A model generated the notes under the pieces. It worked only from the letters and a program-made list of their open reading frames with translations, did no database searches and was not told the DNA's origin. Positions 1 to 6,949 of a stretch of DNA of 64,000 nucleotides are shown here, in pieces (position 1 is the first letter of the stretch; each line of letters opens with the position of its first letter). The DNA is from Clostridia bacterium (GTDB lineage: Bacteria; Bacillota; Clostridia; UBA1381; UBA9506). The DNA lies in contig JAFQBK010000013.1 of assembly GCA_017399695.1 (NCBI GenBank), positions 27,254-91,253 of the forward strand, read 5' to 3'. The position numbers were made by a program, and so were the translations under genes.

Positions 1-851
1 TCCATTTTACCACGCCACTTGCAAACAAGAAATGTTGCAACAGAAATGGCGATTAAAACAACCAAATCAAACATTGCCTCGGGCGCACTGTTGATTGGTG
101 TTAGAGCAGAAGACATACCCAAAATAAAGAAAATATTAAAGATATTTGAGCCGACAACATTACCAAGCGCAAGTCCGCTGTCACCCTTTTTTGCCGCAAC
201 GATGGAAGTTACGAGTTCCGGAAGCGAAGTGCCGATGGCGACAATCGTAAGGCCGACCAGCGTCTGGCTCATTCCCCAGCTTACCGCAATCAGGCTCGCA
301 TTATCAACGACGAGCTGACCGCCCCAGATAATCGCTGCAAGACCACCAATGATATAAATGACACTCAAAATCGGTGAAAGTGTTTTTACCTCTTCTCCCT
401 CGGTGCGATTCTTTAAGGCGCTACGAACTGTAAGCGCAATATACCCCACCATCAAAAGCAACAGGATAATGCCTTCCATGCGGCCTAAAATATGATTCAC
501 TAACATTGCAATTAAAAGTCCTGCGCCAACAATACTAATGGGGAAATCGCGATTTATAATCTCCTTGTTAACTACAAACGGACGCATACAGGAACAAACT
601 CCAACTACCACCAAAAGGTTAAAGATGTTGGAACCGATAACATTGGAAAGCGCAATGTCGTTATTCCCTGCAAGGCCTGCGGAAATACTGACCGCAGCTT
701 CCGGTGCACTCGTGCCCATCGCAACAATAGTAAGTCCGATAATCACTGATGGCACACGAAGAAGACGCGCAACAGATGAAGAACCGTCAACAAAGAAATC
801 GGCTCCCTTAATCAAAAGTACAAAACCAATTAAAAGCCAAAGATACTCCAT
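1..851 (-). CDS. Calcium/sodium antiporter family (CaCA) cation exchanger, C-terminus cut by window edge
   Basis: Integral membrane antiporter expected to exchange a divalent cation for Na+ or H+ across the cytoplasmic membrane. Translating leftward from the ATG at 851 gives about 283 residues running off the window. Both inverted CaCA alpha repeats are visible: GTSAPEAAVSISAG followed by SNVIGSNIFN in the first half, and GTSLPELVTSIVAA followed by GNVVGSNIFN in the second, each carrying the ion-binding acidic residue. The rest is hydrophobic membrane segments. It has its own promoter and lies behind a yybP-ykoY riboswitch and terminator, so Mn2+ is a plausible substrate or effector even though the family name says calcium. 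The family is certain; the transported ion is inference. Confidence 0.93.
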   Translation of the reverse strand, partial: MEYLWLLIGFVLLIKGADFFVDGSSSVARLLRVPSVIIGLTIVAMGTSAPEAAVSISAGLAGNNDIALSNVIGSNIFNLLVVVGVCSCMRPFVVNKEIINRDFPISIVGAGLLIAMLVNHILGRMEGIILLLLMVGYIALTVRSALKNRTEGEEVKTLSPILSVIYIIGGLAAIIWGGQLVVDNASLIAVSWGMSQTLVGLTIVAIGTSLPELVTSIVAAKKGDSGLALGNVVGSNIFNIFFILGMSSALTPINSAPEAMFDLVVLIAISVATFLVCKWRGKM

Positions 852-892
852 ACGAAAAACTCCTTTACAAAAATTTTTTTGATTTTTCGCAC

Positions 893-936
893 TAAAAAAG
901 ACCTTTATTGCGTGCGAAAAGACGCAATAAAAGTCT
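893..936 (-). terminator. Riboswitch-controlled intrinsic terminator
   Basis: On the minus strand AGACTTTTATTGCG pairs with CGCAATAAAGGTCT (one G-U pair) around a short loop and is followed by at least six T. The 5' arm overlaps the conserved GAGAC strand that closes the aptamer, so aptamer folding and terminator folding should exclude each other. Ligand binding would then permit transcription into the exchanger gene. Confidence 0.85.
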
Positions 937-1030
937 CGTTTCCGCTTGGGCAGTGCAGCTTCCGGTTGGTTCTTTCCAACGTGATGACGAAAGATGCAAC
1001 GCGGGATTTCCGCGCAAACTACTCCCTCTT
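931..1030 (-). promoter_or_regulatory. yybP-ykoY (manganese) riboswitch aptamer
   Basis: The minus-strand leader has the family landmarks in order: GGGAGTAG at the 5' end, a GCGCGGAAATCCCGCG hairpin, TTCGTCATCACG, an arm pairing GTTGG with CCAAC, CCGGAAGCTGC, and the closing AACGAGAC strand. The yybP-ykoY class senses Mn2+ and normally controls Mn2+ export genes. It lies directly before the terminator hairpin and the exchanger start. I matched the consensus by eye. Confidence 0.85.
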
Positions 1031-1042
1031 ATTTACGAAAAA

Positions 1043-1071
1043 AGTATAGCATTTTTTCCCAGCTTTGTCAA
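1043..1071 (-). promoter_or_regulatory. Sigma-A promoter of the riboswitch-exchanger transcript
   Basis: Minus strand TTGACA, 17-nt spacer, TATACT. The -10 box ends about a dozen bases before the conserved GGGAGTAG start of the aptamer, which fits a transcript beginning at the riboswitch. Confidence 0.8.
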
Positions 1072-1109
1072 TGAAATTCTTCCTTTTTTACAGAAATTCC
1101 GCGGAATAC

Positions 1110-1138
1110 TGGACATCTTTCCCCGTTTATGATACAAT
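1110..1138 (+). promoter_or_regulatory. Predicted argH promoter
   Basis: TGGACA, 17-nt spacer, TACAAT. It gives a leader of about 40 nt before the argH start. It is divergent from the riboswitch promoter about 40 bp away. Confidence 0.6.
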
Positions 1139-1183
1139 AAACAGATGAAAATTGTACCGAATGGTAAAAAAGGAAGTGCTTTT

Positions 1184-2563
1184 ATGAAATTATGGGGCGG
1201 ACGCTTTGGAAAAGCCACAGACACTTTGGTAGATGATTTTAATTCTTCTATCCGTTTTGATGCCCGTATGTATAAACAGGATATTTTGGGTTCTATCGCA
1301 CATTCTCAGATGTTGGGACGCTGCGGGGTTATTCCGAAAGAGGATGCCGATTTAATCGGTAAAACCTTAAAGGAAATCCTTGCCGACATCGAAGACGGTA
1401 AGGTTGAATTCCGTATCGATGCCGAGGATATTCATATGAATATCGAAACGATTTTAATCGAGCGCATCGGTGATGTGGGCAAACGTCTGCACACCGGAAG
1501 AAGCCGAAACGATCAGGTTGCTCTCGATATCCGTATGTATCTGCGGGATGAAATCGACACTCTCTCAGAGCTTCTAAAAACAGCGATGCGTACCGTACTT
1601 TCTTTAGCGGACAAGCACTCCGGCGCCATTATGCCGGGCTACACCCATCTGCAGAAAGCACAACCCGTTTCCTTTGGTCATCATATGCTGGCTTACTTTG
1701 AAATGTTCAAGCGGGATTTATCCCGTCTTTCTGACTGCCGCCAACGCATCAATTGGATGCCGCTCGGCGCAGGAGCTTTAGCCGGCACTACTTATCCTTT
1801 AGACCGTGAATCGGTGGCACGCGAACTCGGCTTTGACGGCATAACGCATAATTCGATGGATTCGGTCAGCGACCGCGATTTCGTCATTGAGCTGATTTCC
1901 TGTCTTTCCATGCTGATGATGCACCTTTCCCGTTTCTGTGAAGAATTGATTTTATGGTCAAGTAATGAATTCTCGTTCGTTGAAATGGACGACAGCTACT
2001 CCACCGGTTCTTCCATTATGCCGCAGAAGAAAAACCCCGATGTTGCCGAGCTTATCCGCGGCAAAACCGGTCGTGTTTACGGCAGCCTGATGACGATTTT
2101 AACGGTGATGAAATCCCTGCCGCTTGCCTATAACAAGGATATGCAGGAGGACAAAGAGGCCGTGTTTGATGCCGTGGATACCGTAAAGCTTTGCCTGCCG
2201 GTATTTACGAATATGATTGCGACGATGACGGTAAAAGAGGATAATCTCCTTGCCGGTGCCAAGGGCGGATTTACCAATGCAACCGACGTTGCGGATTATT
2301 TGGTCAAAAAGGGCGTTCCGTTCCGCGAATCACACGCCGTTGTTGGAAAAATGGTAGCACTCGCAATCGAAAAAGGAAAAGCCTTAGACGAATTCACGAT
2401 GGATGAATTCCACGCTTGTTCCTCGTTAATTGAAGAGGATATTTACGAGGCGATTTCTATGCAGACCTGCGTCGATGGCCGTGACCTGATTGGCGGTACG
2501 GCAACGGCACGTGTTCGTAAAGAAGTGGAAGCAGGCTATGCGTTTTTAGATGCGCAAAAATAA
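1184..2563 (+). CDS. argH: Argininosuccinate lyase
   Basis: Cytosolic last enzyme of arginine biosynthesis, cleaving argininosuccinate to arginine and fumarate. The 459-residue product has the usual length of the fumarase/aspartase superfamily. It begins KLWGGRF, has TGRSRNDQ near residue 110 and the superfamily signature [12 protein letters not shown] near residue 274, which carries the catalytic serine loop. I chose the ATG at 1184 because AAAGGAAG lies at good spacing before it; an in-frame ATG at 1145 would add 13 non-conserved residues. No argG is adjacent, so argininosuccinate synthase must lie elsewhere. Its own promoter is predicted just upstream. Confidence 0.97.
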   Translation: MKLWGGRFGKATDTLVDDFNSSIRFDARMYKQDILGSIAHSQMLGRCGVIPKEDADLIGKTLKEILADIEDGKVEFRIDAEDIHMNIETILIERIGDVGKRLHTGRSRNDQVALDIRMYLRDEIDTLSELLKTAMRTVLSLADKHSGAIMPGYTHLQKAQPVSFGHHMLAYFEMFKRDLSRLSDCRQRINWMPLGAGALAGTTYPLDRESVARELGFDGITHNSMDSVSDRDFVIELISCLSMLMMHLSRFCEELILWSSNEFSFVEMDDSYSTGSSIMPQKKNPDVAELIRGKTGRVYGSLMTILTVMKSLPLAYNKDMQEDKEAVFDAVDTVKLCLPVFTNMIATMTVKEDNLLAGAKGGFTNATDVADYLVKKGVPFRESHAVVGKMVALAIEKGKALDEFTMDEFHACSSLIEEDIYEAISMQTCVDGRDLIGGTATARVRKEVEAGYAFLDAQK

Positions 2564-2591
2564 TCTTATCCCCGAGCGGAGCTGAACTGTT

Positions 2592-3374
2592 TTGATAAAA
2601 TTTCAATCCTTTTTGAGTGGTTCTTCCGGGAACTGTACCTTTGTGACCGACGATACGACACATCTTTTGGTAGACTGCGGTGCTACGGGAAAATATATCA
2701 CTGAGTGTCTTTCGCGCCTCAGGGTGCATCCCTCGCAGATTTCCGCTATTTTGGTGACACACGAACACAGAGACCACGTCTCCGGCGTCGGTGTTATGTC
2801 CCGAAAATACGGGATTCCGGTGCTTGCCACCGAGGGAACGCTCTCGGGAATGGAAAGTATTTGTGGCAGGTTTCAATCTAGTGCCGACAAAATCAGCTTG
2901 GGAAAAGAAATTTCTGTCGGTTCGCTTTCTGTGCGGGCATTTGCAATTCCGCACGATGCCGCTGAGCCTGTAGGCTATCGTTTTTCGGACGATAATTCAA
3001 CCTTTACCATTGCGACGGACTTAGGGCACATCAGTGACGAGCTGGCGGAGGAGCTTTCCGGCAGTGATTCCATTATTATTGAGGCGAACCACGATGCCGA
3101 ACTTCTTCGTACCGGACCGTACCCATATTATCTAAAACGCCGCATCGCAGGAGACCGCGGACATCTATCGAATGATAGTTGCGCCAGACTGTGCGCAATG
3201 CTTGCCAAAACCGGTACGCGCGCGTTTTGGCTGGGCCATTTGTCGCAGGAAAATAATGTACCTACCCTTGCGTATGAGACGGTAAAGTCCATTTTAAGCG
3301 AAGATGGCATTCGCGTTGGCACTGATGTAGGACTAAATGTATTATCTCGATACTGGTTAAAGGAGAATGTATGA
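2592..3374 (+). CDS. YycJ/WalJ-type metallo-beta-lactamase-fold hydrolase
   Basis: The 260-residue product belongs to the MBL-fold YycJ family of predicted metal-dependent nucleases. It shows FLSGSSGN at residues 8-14, the metal-binding THEHRDHVSG near residue 55, and DLGHIS near residue 142 for a further ligand. In many Bacillota yycJ follows walRK and precedes rlmH. Here it directly precedes rlmH (4-nt ATGA overlap) but no walRK is next to it. The start is a TTG at 2592 with GGAG at workable spacing; no better in-frame start precedes the conserved KFQSFLSGSSGN N-terminus. Cellular substrate is not established from sequence. Confidence 0.85.
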   Translation: MIKFQSFLSGSSGNCTFVTDDTTHLLVDCGATGKYITECLSRLRVHPSQISAILVTHEHRDHVSGVGVMSRKYGIPVLATEGTLSGMESICGRFQSSADKISLGKEISVGSLSVRAFAIPHDAAEPVGYRFSDDNSTFTIATDLGHISDELAEELSGSDSIIIEANHDAELLRTGPYPYYLKRRIAGDRGHLSNDSCARLCAMLAKTGTRAFWLGHLSQENNVPTLAYETVKSILSEDGIRVGTDVGLNVLSRYWLKENV

Positions 3375-3850
3375 ATATACACATTATCTGCGTTGGAAAA
3401 TTAAAGGAAACCTACTTCGTTGATGCTTGTAAAGAGTATATGAAGCGGCTTTCCCGTTTTGCCAAGCTGAAAATTACCGAGCTTTTGGATGAGCCGATTC
3501 CCGAAAAAGCCTCCGCACGTGAAGAAGAGGTGATTCTCGAAAAAGAGGGGCAGAAAATTTTGTCTCATCTTTCCCGTCAGGATACGGTAATTTCACTTTG
3601 TGTCGAGGGAAAACAGATGAGCTCGGAAAAGCTTGCCGCATATATTTCCGACTGCGCCCTTTCAGGAAAAAGTAACCTTGCATTTATCATCGGCGGCTCG
3701 TTAGGTCTTTCGGATGAGGTAAAGAAGCGCGCCGCACTTCGCCTTTCCTTTTCGGAAATGACTTTTCCGCATCAACTGATGCGCGTCGTACTGTTAGAGC
3801 AGATTTACCGTGCGTTTAAAATTAATGCAAATGAGGCTTATCATAAATAA
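3371..3850 (+). CDS. rlmH: 23S rRNA (pseudouridine1915-N3)-methyltransferase RlmH
   Basis: SPOUT-class SAM-dependent methyltransferase acting on m3-pseudouridine 1915 of helix 69 in the 70S ribosome. At 159 residues it has the family length. The knotted SAM-binding part is visible as FIIGGSLGLSDEV, and the C-terminus carries the conserved FPHQLMRVVLLEQIYRAFKI and the terminal AYHK. It overlaps the preceding hydrolase by ATGA, implying translational coupling, with AAAGGAG before the ATG. A terminator follows directly. Confidence 0.96.
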   Translation: MNIHIICVGKLKETYFVDACKEYMKRLSRFAKLKITELLDEPIPEKASAREEEVILEKEGQKILSHLSRQDTVISLCVEGKQMSSEKLAAYISDCALSGKSNLAFIIGGSLGLSDEVKKRAALRLSFSEMTFPHQLMRVVLLEQIYRAFKINANEAYHK

Positions 3851-3852
3851 TG

Positions 3853-3887
3853 AGGAAAGAAAATTACTTTTTTCTTTCCTTTTTTTG
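3853..3887 (+). terminator. Intrinsic terminator after rlmH
   Basis: AGGAAAGAAAA pairs with TTTTCTTTCCT and is followed by seven T. It overlaps the end of the convergent gene at 3864. Confidence 0.75.
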
Positions 3888-4724
3888 TTTTAAAATCTCC
3901 GGCAGAAAATAAATGTTTCGCCCGGCAATCAGGCTTTTTTCCCAGTAAAGTGCCGTTTCAAAGTAGCGGTAACACGCACCGGGTGTGATAAAACCAAAGC
4001 GCGGCGTGATGCGCTCTGCGCCTAAAACACCGATACATTCATCCACCAAAAGTGCGCAGTTGATGCCGAGCACAAAATAGGTCTTAAACCGCTTGCGCCT
4101 GACCTTATAAAAATGCGCACCGACAGTCTTTTGCAGGCGACTTGCCGCCGACGGCAAGAGAGAACCTCCCCGCTTTTCTGCCTCGGGGTGCCAGACTACG
4201 ACATCCCTGCGTGCCGCACGCAGCAGCCCGACGAGTTCCTCTTCCTCTTCCTCGCTCAACAAAAGAGGATAGCCGATAAGTATTTTTTTCTCCTCGCGCA
4301 TACAATAATCCAGATACTTTTCTCTCGGTGATATCACCAACACGCCGTCGCTCACCAAATCAAAAAAACGGTTGCTTTTATCGTCATAGCAACCGAATGA
4401 ATATACAAAATTTCCAAACGCAAAATCCATATGCCCATAGCGACTGCGCTTTTCTTCGGAAAGATGAAGATATACTTCTGCGTGGTAGCGGCTTTTTTTG
4501 TATGCCTGCTCACGCTCTGGAATCATCACGCTTTGCGAGCGAAGCAGCTCTCCGCTTTCATCCTCTTTGAGCATTTGTCTGAATTTTTTCATCAGCCGTC
4601 CGGGAAACATCGCTTCCACCCAAACCGGTCTGCCTGCGCTGATTTTTCTTTTTGCCTTTTTCATCCGCCAAAGCCGCCTCGTTTTCGGTTTTATTTTAAT
4701 ATAACCGAAAACCAAATGATTCAT
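3864..4724 (-). CDS. Uncharacterised protein, possible permuted papain-like (NlpC/P60-type) fold
   Basis: I do not recognise this 286-residue protein. Two features resemble circularly permuted papain-like amidases or peptidases: a conserved-looking His in RYGHMDFAFGN (about residue 97) and a late Asn-Cys in FVLGINCALLVDECIG (about residue 222), the typical placement of a cysteine nucleophile after the His. No signal peptide or convincing membrane helix is seen. The first ATG at 4724 has a weak ribosome site. An ATG 20 residues later (MKKAKRKISAG) is another candidate start. It is monocistronic between convergent rlmH and the second topoisomerase B gene. The fold assignment is inference. Confidence 0.6.
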   Translation of the reverse strand: MNHLVFGYIKIKPKTRRLWRMKKAKRKISAGRPVWVEAMFPGRLMKKFRQMLKEDESGELLRSQSVMIPEREQAYKKSRYHAEVYLHLSEEKRSRYGHMDFAFGNFVYSFGCYDDKSNRFFDLVSDGVLVISPREKYLDYCMREEKKILIGYPLLLSEEEEEELVGLLRAARRDVVVWHPEAEKRGGSLLPSAASRLQKTVGAHFYKVRRKRFKTYFVLGINCALLVDECIGVLGAERITPRFGFITPGACYRYFETALYWEKSLIAGRNIYFLPEILKQKKERKK

Positions 4725-4849
4725 TCCCGGACGAGGGGAAAAGATTCAGAACGGACAAACGGAATGGAAACAAGGCGTAGCATGTTTTCGGTGCCCGAAG
4801 CTGTACTGATGTACAGCGAGAGGTGACGTTTGTTCGTAACAAAAGGCAT
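4725..4849. other. Intergenic stretch with short dyads, no gene seen
   Basis: Contains the hairpin GCTGTAC-TGAT-GTACAGC near 4799 and complementary ACGGACAAACGG and ACGTTTGTTCGT about 70 nt apart. No open frame with a ribosome site and no recognised RNA family. Confidence 0.3.
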
Positions 4850-4883
4850 AAAAAAGTAGAAATTCGCATATGCGAATTTCTAC
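4850..4883 (-). terminator. Terminator of the gyrB-gyrA-topoisomerase B operon
   Basis: Perfect 28-nt palindrome with GTAGAAATTCGCAT as its left half (4856-4883), followed on the minus strand by TTTTTT. It lies about 80 nt after the stop codon at 4967. Confidence 0.8.
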
Positions 4884-4966
4884 CAATAAATCATTTCATT
4901 TGATATTCGGTTAAAATAATCAAGAATTTAATTGCCTTTTGTGCTCTGAAGCTTTTCAACCGTCCG

Positions 4967-6943
4967 TCAGCTGACATCCGTCATATCCAGATATAGATGT
5001 CCATATTCTGCGATAAAGTCTTTTCTTGCCTGCAGGTTATCACCCAAAAGCATATCAAACATCCGGTATGTTTCCTGCGCATCCTCGGCCTTTACCTGAA
5101 TCAGGCGACGGGTTTCCGGGTTCATCGTCGTCTGCCACATCATTTCAGGCTCATTCTCACCAAGGCCTTTCGAGCGCTGAATAGAATATTTTTTTCCTTC
5201 GAGTTTTTCTAAAATTTCCTGCTTTTCCTTTTCGTTATAGGCAAAGAATGTATCCTTGCCGCAGTTGATTTCAAACAACGGAGACTCTGCAATATACATT
5301 TTTCCTGCCTCAATCAAGGTCGGCATGAGCACATACACCATCGTAAGAATCAGCGTACGAATCTGGAAACCATCGACATCGGCATCGGTACAGATAATGA
5401 CCTTATCCCAACGCAGGTTGTCAAGGTCAAAGGTGTTTAGGTCTTTGCTGTTTTTATGCTTGACCTCAATACCGCAACCCAGTACCTTAATCAAATCGAC
5501 GATAATATCGTTCTTAAAAATCTTATCAAAGTCCGCCTTTAAGCAGTTTAATATTTTACCACGCACAGGGATAATCGCCTGAAACTCGGAATCTCTGCCC
5601 GTTTTACAGGAGCCGAGCGCCGAGTCACCCTCAACGATATAAATTTCGCGGCGGCTGACATCTTTCGTACGGCAATCCACAAATTTATTGATGCGGTTGG
5701 TCATATCCACATTGCCGGACAGTTTTTTCTTGACGTCAATTCTCGCTTTTTCCGCACGCTCACGGCTGCGCTTGTTAATCAACACCTGCTCGGCAATTTT
5801 CTCTGCCTCCTGCTTATGCTCAATGAAATAGATTTCAAGCTGCTGGCGCAGAACTTCTGTCATCGCCTCTTGGATAAACTTGTTGGTAATGGACTTTTTG
5901 GTCTGGTTTTCATAGCTGGTCAGCGTTGAAAACGAGTTGGTGACCAAAATCAAGCTGTCCTCAATGTCGGTAAAAGAAATTTTGCTTTCGTTTTTATTAT
6001 ATTTTCCGTTGGTCTTTAAGTATTGGTCAATCGCATAGACAAAGGCGTTTTTCACCGCTTTATCAGGCGAACCGCCATGCTCTAAAAAGCTTGAGTTATG
6101 GTAATATTCGAGCAAATTGATTTCATTGTTAAAACAAAACGCAATTTGCATTTTTACCTTATATTCCGGCTTGTCCTCGCGGTCTTTACCCTTTCGCTCT
6201 GCCTCTAAATAGTGAATCGGAGTAAATTCCTTCCCGTCGGAAATTTCCTGCATATAATCCGTAATACCCTTATCATAGAGATACTCCGTCATCTCCCAGC
6301 CGTCCGAGGTCTGATTATACAAAATAAACTTAAGACCCGCATTAACGACTGCCTGTTTTTTGAGTACATCCTGATAGTATTCCAGCGGAATGTTGATGTC
6401 GGTAAAGACCTCCATATCCGGACGCCAGCGAATCACGGTGCCCGTCTGCTTGGAGCGTGTAGGCTCTTTTACGAGTTCGCCCACCGGCTCACCCTTTTCA
6501 AAATGCATCTGGTATTTATGCCCATCACGCACAACGCTGACATCCATAAAGGACGACGAATACTGCGTTGCGCAGCTACCGAGACCATTTAATCCCAAGC
6601 TGTATTCATAGTTTTCACCGGCATTGTTTTTATACTTACCGCCGGCATAAAGCTCGCAAAAGACCAGCTCCCAGTTAAAGCGGCCCTCTTTTTCATTATA
6701 ATCCATCGGGATACCGCGACCGTGGTCTTTGACCTCGATGGACTTATCCATAAAGCGTGTGATTTCAATTTCCTTACCATAGCCCTCACGCGCCTCGTCA
6801 ATGGAGTTTGACAAAATCTCGAAAAAAGAGTGCTGACAGCCCTCTAAGCCATCCGAGCCGAAAATAACCCCCGGGCGCAGACGCACGCGGTCTGCACCCT
6901 TTAGGGACGAAATACTTTCGTTACCGTACTCTTGCTTTTTCAT
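4967..6943 (-). CDS. Second type IIA topoisomerase B subunit (GyrB/ParE paralogue)
   Basis: ATPase and TOPRIM subunit of a type IIA DNA topoisomerase, 658 residues, clearly paralogous to the gyrB upstream but divergent. The GHKL ATPase part has SFFEILSNSIDEA (catalytic Glu and Mg-binding Asn kept), KDHGRGIP, and GLNGLGS in place of the usual GLHGVGA. The TOPRIM part has EGDSALGS near residue 437 and DADVDGFQI near 519, so metal ligands are intact. The start lies 6 nt after the gyrA stop, with its GAGGAA ribosome site inside the end of gyrA, so it is co-transcribed and probably translationally coupled. No second A subunit is in the window. It could be a ParE partner of a distant ParC or an alternative partner of the adjacent GyrA. 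Confidence 0.9.
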   Translation of the reverse strand: MKKQEYGNESISSLKGADRVRLRPGVIFGSDGLEGCQHSFFEILSNSIDEAREGYGKEIEITRFMDKSIEVKDHGRGIPMDYNEKEGRFNWELVFCELYAGGKYKNNAGENYEYSLGLNGLGSCATQYSSSFMDVSVVRDGHKYQMHFEKGEPVGELVKEPTRSKQTGTVIRWRPDMEVFTDINIPLEYYQDVLKKQAVVNAGLKFILYNQTSDGWEMTEYLYDKGITDYMQEISDGKEFTPIHYLEAERKGKDREDKPEYKVKMQIAFCFNNEINLLEYYHNSSFLEHGGSPDKAVKNAFVYAIDQYLKTNGKYNKNESKISFTDIEDSLILVTNSFSTLTSYENQTKKSITNKFIQEAMTEVLRQQLEIYFIEHKQEAEKIAEQVLINKRSRERAEKARIDVKKKLSGNVDMTNRINKFVDCRTKDVSRREIYIVEGDSALGSCKTGRDSEFQAIIPVRGKILNCLKADFDKIFKNDIIVDLIKVLGCGIEVKHKNSKDLNTFDLDNLRWDKVIICTDADVDGFQIRTLILTMVYVLMPTLIEAGKMYIAESPLFEINCGKDTFFAYNEKEKQEILEKLEGKKYSIQRSKGLGENEPEMMWQTTMNPETRRLIQVKAEDAQETYRMFDMLLGDNLQARKDFIAEYGHLYLDMTDVS

Positions 6944-6949
6944 CGAGTA

